A stretch of 64,000 nt of DNA from Axinella damicornis (Eukaryota > Porifera > Demospongiae > Axinellida > Axinellidae), in NCBI GenBank assembly GCA_963931865.1, contig OZ007511.1:12622081-12686080 (forward strand), in the 5' to 3' direction. Positions 30,950-41,600 of this stretch are shown here, in pieces. The notes beneath the pieces were generated by a model that was not told the origin of the DNA, searched no databases, and worked only from the letters and a program-made list of their open reading frames with translations. The position numbers and the translations under genes were made by a program. Each line of letters opens with the position of its first letter. Within the stretch, counting starts at the first letter, position 1.

Positions 30950-33900
30950 TCACTGTGAAGTATACTTCCTAGCTAACTCAAGTGCAATCTGTGGGTACTG
31001 GTCCTTCAGACCACGAGCCAGTGAACTCCAGCTTGGTCTTCCCTTTTGGAAAACGGAATCGTTCATTCGCAGCCATTTCATAATCATATCTCTCCTGCAT
31101 TCTTCGACTAATCCCTTTCTGTTGACTTTGATAATCTCGAGGGTGGACGACCTGAGTCCCAAAGCCAGTCCAACATCAAACCAGTTCACCACATCAACCA
31201 GCTCTGTAAGTATCTCGTACAGTGACCCATCATCTACAGTAAGGGAGTGAGGTTAACTGCGTTAACAACAGTATAAGCATGTACTAAGGAAAGGTCCTGC
31301 CTAGCAACAAGGCTCATCCCTATTTATAGCCTTGTTCTAAGGCCCCGCCCAGCTTCCAGTCACTTGCAGCATGCGCACTGCAAGCAACAAAAAGCTGGGT
31401 GTGGGCCTGGGAACAAGGCTGTGTGTGCATGCTCCTTCCCTTAGCAAGGCTAAACCATAAGCTGGATTGGCAAACCTAATTGCTTGTCGTCCATAGAGTC
31501 AAAGTTAATTTCCACAACTTCTATCTCGTTCAGTTCCTATAGGAAAAAGAAAAAGATAAGAAATGAATACCATTAGTCACTGCACCCATTCAAGAATCCC
31601 AAATGGCGGCTTACCTCTCCATACCATATTCGCTGATGAGGGGTGAGCTGACTTGGACACCTTTCAATGGAGCACAGGGCTTTCAGGGGAATTTTCTTCG
31701 GTGTATGATGGTGTGGAATGGCTGGGTGCGGTAGAGCAGAGCAGCCGGATCTCTGACAATAGAAGGCAATATAGTGAGCAATGTTCAGGGAAGAATTGAG
31801 GGAGGACTTCACCGTGGCGACTGCTTCGTCAACTGTGGATCGTACTTCGTTGCAAACACGATGTAGTGGTTGTGAATCTGGTGCATCGTCTTCTCTGTCA
31901 ATCCACACTTCGTACAGGGTTGGTCGGGCAATGAAAGTGACCTTATCAAGGTTGTCTCCCACGTAGAATGTCGCCATGTTCCTGTAGATCTTACCATCAT
32001 GAAGATGCCATCTTTGTAGGGACGAAACGTGGACGACGGTGGCTGAAAACAATCCCAAGGGACAGTAGGCACAGTCAAAGGTGATGAGAAGTGGGGCTGG
32101 ATTTTTCTCTCTGCGTAATGTCTCTACCTCAAATGGAGGGAGAATACACGGAAGGAAGTACTCCTTAACGTCTCTGGAGCTGTCAGTAATGGGAGAGAGG
32201 ATATGCATTTGTTCCAACAGCTTAATGAACTTGCAGACAGGAATCTCATCGTTAAGATACAATAGTCTTGCAAGCTCTTTAGCCGAGAATCTGCCAGTTT
32301 CTCTGAATCGGATGTCAATATTTGTACGCAATTTTTGGAAATTGAATGTGCTTGAAACCAAGGTTGTGAGTCTGTCGAATAACACCTGAAGATCTGTTAT
32401 AATGATGTCCTGGAGTTCTTCGATTTCTGGGTAGTATCGAAAAATACCGCAGTGTCGGCTGAGGTACCAGAGTGCTAGCTTGAGCTCTCCATCGTCTGTG
32501 ATTCCACAGATTTTCCCAATTCTCCTACACTGTTGAAAGGATAGTACACGGGCTTTGGTGCTGCGGACTGATAAGTGAAATGTGAGCCAGGACAGCGGAA
32601 CGCTGGACCCAGCAAACCTATCTTGTAGTACTTCAGTAAGCACATCTTGGAGAAGGCTGATTCCAGGATCTTCCGAATCAGTGTTATCAAGTGGAAGAAC
32701 AAGGTTGAACGGTGGTTGAGAGTTGAGTGCACTTCCTGTTTCTGCGCTAGGGGGAGCTGGGTGGTAAATCACCTTGCTTTCTGGTATCGCAGCACTCTTC
32801 AGCTTACGTTGGAGATTTTCCTCCACATCCGTGACTTCTTTATCGGAGACTTGATCTTTATGGGTCCCCACAAACACCGCTGCAGACTGCGGTGTGTTCT
32901 GACCAACTATGAGAGGAATGGAGGATGGTGGTAGTGAGCATGACACGCTAGATAGAGCCTGAAAGAGGACCTCTTCGACTGTGAAGGATGACAGGTAAGG
33001 GATTGCTTTGTGGCCATCTGGTGACATGTACTCCACTGTGTATCTATCTTCAAGGGATTCATTCAGTTTAAAGACAAGAACATTCAGAGAAGGGCATGTT
33101 AGAAGAGCTGGAAGGATTTCCAAGAACTCTGGTTGCCCACCAGTATCCAAGATATGAAGCATAACGGAATCTTGTAGAAGGTCTTCTATATTTTCCAACT
33201 GTCCACTCCTGAGAGCTTCGTGGAAGATGTCAGCTGGGGTTTCTAATGAAGGAAGATGTTTAACCAAAGAAGAAATGGAAGATGAAGACTCTGAGGTGGC
33301 AAGAGGCTGGTACATCTGCTGTCTAGTCAGTTTCTTCCACCATTTGTGCTGACCTGTAGCGACTTGATTCTTAGTCTCATTGGTTGTAGCTTTAACCGGT
33401 TGCCACTGATGTCTGTGATCGTGTTCGCGATGAAGTCCGTTTCCTCCTTTATCATCCGCTGGATAGGAAGCCGCTGCATTCTCAACGGGTGGTGGGGATC
33501 CTTCTCTTAGTGTACTGCCGACCAGGTGTGCTTTCTCCCCTTCAAAGTTCTGTGGGACCCACTTTGAACCCAAGAGGGCAGTCATGGATGGTGAAACCTT
33601 CTTTACCCAAAACTTCATGGGACCTTGAGCAACAGGTGTGCTCGGTATGTTGGCTGGTACTACAAATGAAGGGTCTAAGATACGGTTGATTACTGTGGTC
33701 TTGCCCACGTGCGGTGGTCCAATGAAGACGATAGTGACAGCTTTTGTATTAATAGTCTTTTTCTGCCTCATGATGCTCTTCAACCTCTCTGTATAACACA
33801 AGGACAAAACTTACGCAACTGGCCTGCAGTACATGACTATGCTGAATCCACTCACCCAAAGTTTGTAGAAGTTGAACTCTTTCCCTCCACTTTGCTCTCT

Positions 33901-35789
33901 GTGTAATGACAGCTGGATCCACAAGCCTCCAGGCTTTCCCCTCAGGCACTGTAGAGATTATATTGGTGACAGATAGCTACAATCCATGCTACAATAATTA
34001 GCAGTTAAACAATCATTGTTTCAAATACAATTCCTACCGGTTAACACCAAAGTTGTTTCTGCTATGGTTGTCTCACTCCACTTGTTCTGCCCACCAAACA
34101 GCATCAGTTGTAGCGATTGAGAGAAGGAGCTAACGACCGTTGCCGTGAGATCACATCGTGGACCCATGGCTTGTGGCAGCTCAAGCTGTGTATGAAACAT
34201 ATTCAGATATTTGTTCCAATAAAGTTTGAGACCAGCCTAAGGAATCTACAGCATTCAGAAACCCGAAATCGTGTTGTGTTCCAAGTGCAGTGATACACAA
34301 GGATGCTACTAAAGCTCCACTAACACCCTAATTTTCAAAAAATTGGTAGTCATGCATTTAACTAAAGCAGGTTAGTATAAGCAGATACAAATTTAATCAG
34401 ACCAAGCTAGTTGCAATTGATTATATCAGCTACAGAGTTAATTGGTGTTGCATTTAAATTACCTCTATCCAAGATGATGTTTTGAGATTGAGGAACCAGG
34501 CATCGTGTAGCACCGTGAAGCCTTCCCCTAACCCTCCGATCACTAGAAGTCCTTGCTGCTGAGAACCCTTAGCAGATCCTTGTATGATACAAGCTGCATG
34601 TCCTCCTCTTCCATCTGGACATTTTCCTGACATTTTCGTCTTTGTCCAATGCTGCGGGCAATCAGTAAAGCACATACATAGTTATGCGCATGCATCCATC
34701 ATTCCATCTTATAATTAATTTTCACGAGTCCTGATTCTTTAACCTAGCATGAAACTTGTTCTTATTCTTATTCACTAATTTTGTATGCTAAATACTACAG
34801 ACGGCTAAACTTACCCAAGTCTGCATGTTCAGGATGTAGCTATCACTGACCCTCTTCCCTTCTGCCACTCCTCCAAAGACGAGGGCATTGTGCTCACTGA
34901 GTTTGAGGAAGGAGGAGTAGCCGCAGCGTTTTGGTACAGTTCCAGTTGCGGTTGGAATTGACCATGTTCCTGCAAAGAAAACATGACATTTTGCAACACT
35001 TAGATAGACTGTCTATAGGGTAACAATAAGCATGCAGAGACAGCTGCAGGGATGTGATATGCAGTCTGAACAGGAAGTGCAAATTAATGCTAATATTGTC
35101 ACACTGCAAGGGCAACAGGCCATGGGAAAGCACAGACAATACCGGTACAGTAACTCTGGAGTCTGTGTCATAATAAAGATGGTACTTTGATACGTGTAAA
35201 GTGAGTAGTAATGCTACAGGAATGCCACGGCCTATAGCTACCCTGTGGGCGATCAAAAACAGGTGGTGGGAATGGTCTGGGAACGAAGCTAAGTATTATC
35301 TACACAATTACAGAGTTACTAACCTTCCTTCAGTTTATAAACATAAACTGTGTTGGTGAATTCACTGTTGGCAGTATATCCTCCAAACACCACGAGCATA
35401 TCCTTTCCGTATGCCACAACACCACTACCTCTTCTTGCCGAAGGCCCTTGCAATGGGTTCTTTGCTTCCAGCTTCTTCCATTTCATGGTAATAAGGTCCA
35501 ACTGATGAAGACTGTTGAAGTAAGTTCGACCCTTTCCCCTCCCACCAAACGTGTACAGCTTGCTACCAATTGTAGTATATCCGCTGTAGATCACCCCAAG
35601 GGGAGCAACACCCTGGGCGGTCCTCTGCTCCCATTCTCCTGTTCGGGTATCGAACACCTCAATCAGCGATGCTGGGTGTGGGTTGCTGTCCTTGTCTTCA
35701 CCTCCCCACATGTAAACCTTGCCTTTGACCTCAACTGCACCATGTCCCCACCTCGGCAATGGCTCCTGACGACTTTGACTGTCCGCCAT
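30950..35789 (-). CDS. Kelch-Roc-COR-Death protein, complete, 8 exons
   Basis: Exons 35789-35324, 34969-34815, 34651-34463, 34185-34038, 33948-33856, 33788-31615, 31536-31476 and 31233-30950 join in phase: 3570 nt, 1189 aa. Residues 1-320 are Kelch repeats (WGGEDKDSN, YTFGGRGKG, VVFGGYTA, LVFGGVAEG, LVIGGLGEG, MLFGGQNKW), a beta-propeller for protein binding. A Ras-like Roc GTPase follows: P-loop GPPHVGKTT (374-382), switch II DTGGQP (565-570) and THKD (659-662). The insert between P-loop and switch II is about 185 residues, far longer than usual. A COR-like dimerisation region spans about 720-950. The C-terminus (about 1100-1189) is a Death domain, found in apoptosis and immune adaptors. Animal Roco proteins are normally LRR- or ankyrin-based (LRRK, DAPK, MFHAS1). 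A GTP-controlled scaffold linking a Kelch sensor to death signalling is inference. Confidence 0.9.
31327..31421. mobile_element. MULE-type MITE copy
   Basis: TAGCCTTGTTCTAAGGCCCC faces GGGCCTGGGAACAAGGCT with a central CACTTGCAG/CTGCAAGC palindrome. It lies in the last intron of the Kelch-Roc gene. Confidence 0.75.
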
Positions 35790-36372
35790 TACTGCATGCA
35801 GTATCTACGTACATTCCTCAACCAATGTGCGCCTGCTTTATATGTACCAAGTGCACAGACTAATCTGCTTTATATGCACCAACTGCAATGCAGGGTATTC
35901 CCCAGAGGAATACCCACTCCACAATTAATTGTTGACTAGGCATCAGCCAGACGCCAGCTACAGCCTCATCCCATGCCCTTCACTGGATTCTTGCTCTTTA
36001 TCACAAATCATACTGAAACGCAATTATGATTAAGGCCACAAAGCGCAACCAAGTTACGTCTACAGGTCATGTGTTACTCAGAACAGTACAATATTCATGT
36101 TGCTTAGCTGGCACCAGCTGCAGTAATCCCTCACTGGATCTGGTGCTGCAGTCTACACAACAACCCAATGCAATATCTATTTGTAGAGGGGGTTCCCCAG
36201 AGGAATACCCAAAGCCTTCACATTATTGCTGACTAGGAATCAACAGCATCCTGACAGGGTGACCGCAGATAAGGTCTATGGACAATGGAACATACCCACT
36301 ATAGCATTAATTGCTGACTATAGTAATCTGTTAACATCAGCCTGACAGGGCCGCCACAGATATGGTCCGGCT

Positions 36373-36464
36373 TAGCCTCGTACCCAGTCCCACGCCCAGC
36401 TTTTCACCGCTTGCACCGTACTGCAAGCGACGAAAAGCTGGGCGTGGGACTGGGAACGAGGCTA
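36373..36464. mobile_element. MULE-type MITE, reference copy with perfect 9-bp duplication
   Basis: A 92-bp near-perfect palindrome from TAGCCTCG to CGAGGCTA. Flanks are GGTCCGGCT at 36364-36372 and again at 36465-36473. Nine-base duplications with long inverted repeats are typical of Mutator-like transposons; no transposase is present. Confidence 0.9.
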
Positions 36465-37278
36465 GGTCCGGCTCAGGCACAGTGGACAATATATGGGAAC
36501 ATACCGTACCCATGCACTTCACAATTATTGCTGACTAGTAATCATGCAGTTAACAGCAGAGCCGGCCTGCAGATAAGGTCTATCTCAGGCACAAAGGACA
36601 ATGAACCTGGAGGAACATACACCCACACACTTCACTTACTGGTGATTACGCTTGCGTAACTTTATCCATCAGGCAACCTACAAGATGCAGGGCTGGTGCC
36701 AGAATTAGCACGTCTGTAGACACCTTTAGTTTCAGTGTGGTAAGTGTTGCATGATCAAGGAGGTACATACCCACTTCACAATAGATAATTACTGCTGATT
36801 AGGCTTTATCCATCAGGCAGGGCTGCATGGCGCCAACATGGGTGTTTCTCACTCATGATCTTCTCAACTTCTGCATGGTGGCATGGGTCCAACCAAGCAC
36901 AGTCAACTTGATGTAATCCTACACAGTCGAACAGTAACTAGCTACACTGCAGACCCATGCAGAAGACACTGTTAACTGAGTGAGGAGATCAAAGTGGAGC
37001 ATGAACTGAGGGAGGGGATCGACATGCTCTCTCAGAGGGAAGGGGAGGGAGAGATCACCTCCCTCAGTTCGTGGTTAGTCGCAGGCTTTATAAAGTCATA
37101 TGCTTGATTGACACTACTTACCACACTGAAACTGAAAGGTGTCTACAAACGTGCAGTCAAACAATAATTCTCAACTTCTCTCAACCAATCAAATTACAGC
37201 TGCACGTATCGGCAGTGCATTCTGCACACACATTTCTCAACAGAATTACATGCACATGCATACAGTCCAATGCGCTCC

Positions 37279-37402
37279 TAGCCTCGTTCCCAGTCCCACG
37301 CCCATGCAGCTTTTCGTCGCTTGCAGTATATATGGTAAAGTGGCCCCGCTTTACTGTACTGCAAGCGACGAAAAGCTGGGCGTGGGACTGGGAACGAGGC
37401 TA
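37279..37402. mobile_element. MULE-type MITE copy
   Basis: Arms with CAGCTTTTCGTCGCTTGCAG and its complement flank a centre containing TAAAGTGGCCCCGCTTTA. Flanks ATGCGCTCC and CTGCACTCT agree at 6 of 9. Confidence 0.82.
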
Positions 37403-37653
37403 CTGCACTCTGGCATCTGGGGCTAATTAATGCCCTAACCAATTAAGTTATAATTAGCCTTAGCTAGTATACCTAGGTAAGTGAGGTATAGTTGGGACGG
37501 GCACTGTTAACTGAGTGAGGAGATCAAAGTTGGGATGGGACGGGCAGGGTGTGCTGGGATACCGTATGCGTATGGGTGGGGCTGTGTGTGGGCGGTGTGG
37601 GATGGGATGTGTGTGTTGGGAGGGGGTGTTTATGGGGCAGGTGAGTATGTACC

Positions 37654-37698
37654 TAGCCTCGTTCCCAGGCCGCGTGGGAGGAGAGAAAGACGAGGCTA
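37654..37698. mobile_element. 45-bp MULE-type MITE with perfect 9-bp duplication
   Basis: Runs from TAGCCTCGTTCCCAGG to GACGAGGCTA. GTATGTACC flanks both ends (37645-37653 and 37699-37707). Almost nothing but the termini remains. Confidence 0.88.
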
Positions 37699-38607
37699 GT
37701 ATGTACCGTGCTTGCAATGTCTCCGTGGCACTCACCGCCCAGGTTTTATCTCGCAACCGCAATTGATTTTTCTCCACGGCTGCAAGATAAAATCTGGGTG
37801 GAGGCCTAGGAACAAGGCAATATACGTAGGCTTGCCTCACAATGGTATTACATCACTATTGGTGCGTACCCTTTATCATGCATGCATCAGTTTACATTAA
37901 GGATGCACAATAGTATGTAGGTGATTACAATTGCCTTAGCTGTCATGATCGTCATGATAACCACATTCTGATGAACCGGCCATGCTACAAGTAGTACAAC
38001 AGGATAATCTAGAGCTGACTTCAGCACTCTCCCACTGGGGTCAACTTTTACTGACAACACCATCAGTCACCATCTTCAACACATGCGCGTGTGAGACATT
38101 GTAGTGTGCATGTGCGATGTTCCGATATTATCAGTGTCGATAAAATTAGTGACAGTGGTAAACAGTGACAATAGTAATCATATTGTGGCAGTGTCTATCG
38201 CAATAGTACCGTCACATCGATATACTGATATACCGTGCAACCCTAGGTTACAAATGCTGAGAGTGAGTGGTGAAGCAGACAGGAGAGCATGTTGGGATGT
38301 TGCCATCATCTTCCAGATATATTATGGTGTATCCAGATATGGTGTATCAGGAGCGCATGAGCCGCCGAAGGACCGTCGAACTAGTATAGACATGTTGTAA
38401 TCCCTCACGCCTTACGGTCATACCTTATATGGAAGACCTTTACGTAATGGCCTCTTGCCGTATAAGGTAAAATTTGGGGACGTGTGAAGGACTACTATTT
38501 CGACTAGGGCGCACATGCTGAGTTCAACGCTCCTTCGCCGCCTTCGGCAGCTCATGCGCTCCTGGGTGTATCTATACATACAGATAAGGTGTGTCCATAC
38601 ATCTGCT

Positions 38608-41600
38608 CTAAAGTGCGTAAAATTCTTCCTTTCTTCTCTGGAACTCTGCAAACCTAGTGGCAGCATACCTGCAGGGGCACCACAGCAGAAGAGAGAGCAA
38701 TATGCAACATTCTAAAAACAGCAAATGATACCAGCGAGAGTGAGACCTGAAGCATTGTTAGTGATCTGCCCTACCAGTTGGGCTACCAAGACTCTGGCTG
38801 ATACTTATTAGTGCCTGAGAATAGCTCTTGCATTAGGACTAGGGTTCCAATGACTAGGGAATTTCCCTAATTGACTAATTGGCTAGTAGATTACACAACT
38901 AATTGAGTACTAAACGGGAAGTTTGAAAATGCTAGACAGCATCCAGCTTGACTCACAGTTCCTGTGTTGGCAGCAGAACAGGTCTGCCAGACCCAGCTAC
39001 CGCCACACCAATGCTTGCTGTACGGCACCTGAGCTAGAACTATCAGAGCTCTCAGTCATCTTGTCACAATTAACCATGAGCACGAGGTAATGAAGCGTAC
39101 ACGTGCAACGACTGATCGTGGACAAGCTAGAATTGCTTGTAGGCATGTTCAAGAATGCAAAGGTCTCAATACTGCGTGCTTCCTGCAAGCTGTGAGTTCA
39201 CATATGAATACTATATATAACTGCACTGACAACTTACTCAACATAATTGAAGTCTATGGAGGAGTATTGTGCTTGCAACAACGCCCAGAGACACCACAGC
39301 ATGTGTGCAGCCTGGAAAATGAGAAACAAGTTACCATAGCAACAGAAACAGATGTGAAATTGTTCTAACAGTCGACTGTCGATCTGAATCTTGTGATCTT
39401 TACCCCAAATACACGTTCAGGTGCGAGTGGCAAAATCAATCGTGTTTACATGCTGCCCATGTTCATGTAACTTGTGATGGACAGCTGGCTTGAGACCTGC
39501 AAGGGTTTCATCCGGAGTGGAGAGTCGAGCGAAACGTACCAGGGCAAACTTGTTGGTGTCTCTGTAGAGTGTGTTTACGGCTTCTTCCGTGACAGAGTTG
39601 GGGTCACTCCCTGCGCAGGGAACAGGGAGGGGGAATACAGAATGCTTACCAAATGTGCACCAGACATATCAAGATTTAAGTGTGTGTGTCTGTGTGTCTC
39701 TGTCCATGTGTGACCAACGGAACTCGGGCAGGACTAGACCATAGACCTTTCTACTAGACTACTCCAAACCTCGAACTCCACGAAGATTGTGCGAGATTGC
39801 TGGGCGATTGCAAAGGCTGAAACCTTCCAAAACGGCTGAGGCTGCAAGCGGACACAATCCAGGAGCAGCAGGTGAAATGGATGCAATCTGAGGGCAGCAC
39901 CTGAAGTGGATGCGATGGGAGAGCGAAGCAGAAGCGGATGCGATCGGGGAACATCAGCTGAAGTGGATGCGATCGGGGAACCACAGCTGAAGTGGATGCG
40001 ATTGGGGGCGAACAACAGCTGCATGTAGCGGACGCAGTCTACTCAGGGCCTAGGGCCGGGGAGCAGCAGCTGAGGCGGACGCCATTGAGGAGCAGCAGGT
40101 GCACGAAGCCCACGCAACAAGGGAGCAGCTGCGCCGGGCACCGGACTGCTAACGTGGACTAATGGGGAAGTAGCTCAGTGAGCAAAGAAAGTGAAGCTAC
40201 TTGTATACACTAATTATTCAGTGGAGTTTAACCCTATTTGGTCCTCTAGCAATTTAACCCTGTGTGAGGCACTGGGAATTTTGAACCCCGTACAAGCCAC
40301 CAGGAGTTTAACTCTTTAGGGTCCAAAATATATTGAAATCTCCCCCACAGCATAAAATGGCATCTGCATGCAGCGTTGAGCGTTGCCCAGGGCGCGCAGC
40401 GTCCAACAAAACTCGGGAGGGTGCCCCTGGCTGTTAAGAGCAATGATTACACTCACCGTTGACCAAGGCAGGAAGGGGCGGAGGCACTGGGTGGAGCCGA
40501 TAACTGAGCTAGCTGTCTGGTTATCGCGCCGTTCGACCAGCTGCTAAAACTCGACTGTTGTCTTGCCGTACGCGGAGGACCATCGCTACTTACTTTATTG
40601 CTGGAGAGGGCAGACCAACAGTAAGTCAAAGCAGGAGCGTTATTGCAAGTAAGCGTATACTGACGGCGAGATAAGGCTTTTTAGCTTACCGTTCGATCAA
40701 CTTACAATGGCGGCCTTGTTTCTGCCTGTAACAGCTGCCAGCCCAGACGCTTGGCGCCCTTAATTCTGTAGTTATACAGAGGGGGACTACTGACAAGACT
40801 CCAGGAGCAGTGCTAGTCGAAGGCTGTCCGTCACCGCGAAGTGAGAAGCCATAGTGTGAAAGGACGCTAATTATGCGCCTTTTGGCACTATGGGCCCTAA
40901 AGGGTTAACACTGTGTGAAATACTGAGAGTTTTAAGCTAACCACTGGTAGTTAACCACTGGTACACTGTAGCTAATTCCTGCGTGAGTGACTGGGAGTTT
41001 AACCCTTTGTGAAGCACTGGGAGATTGTACCTCTCAGGTGGGCGCTCTCCTGGAGATAGAGTCTAATCCACCACTTCTGCATAGCCTCGTTGGGATACCA
41101 TTGGTAGTCGGCGTCCTCAAGACCTGGAATGTGAATAAAGCTTGATCTATAATTGCACCAGCTTTCAAACACCCATATCTATTCACATACACCCAGTACA
41201 TTGATTGGTTCCACGACTTGGCACTTTCATATAAGGCGACATCTACAACAGCCATCATATTCATACTGCGTGTACAGTAACGACTATGTAGCATCAGAAG
41301 AGAAACATCACCAGCCTTGCTGGCCTCATTCCCAGGCACACCACCAGCCTTGCTGGCCTCATTCCCAGGCACACCACCAGCCTTGCTGGCCTCATTCCCA
41401 GGCACACCACCAGCCTTGCTGGCCTCATTCCCAGGCACACCACCAGCCTTGCTGGCCTCATTCCCAGGCACACCACCAGCCTTGCTGGCCTCATTCCCAG
41501 GCACACCACCAGCCTTGCTGGCCTCATTCCCAGGCACACCACCAGCCTTGCTGGCCTCATTCCCAGGAACACCACCAGCCTTGCTGGCCTGGTTCCCAGG

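Larger units (their letters stand above)
35790..38607. other. Intergenic between Kelch-Roc start and ethanolamine kinase end
   Basis: No gene found. Holds the Kelch-Roc promoter, repeated CCCCAGAGGAATACCCA and TTGCTGACTA words (35900-36560), three TAGCCTCG MITEs (36373, 37279, 37654), duplicated GTTAACTGAGTGAGGAGATC words (36971 and 37507), and inverted AGGAGCGCATGAGC words (about 38348 and 38560). Confidence 0.6.

Noticed and set aside
38752..38812. tRNA-like stretch with a box A word TAGCCCAACTGGTAGGGCA on the minus strand
   Set aside because: No convincing box B or acceptor stem pairing; probably a decayed SINE head.
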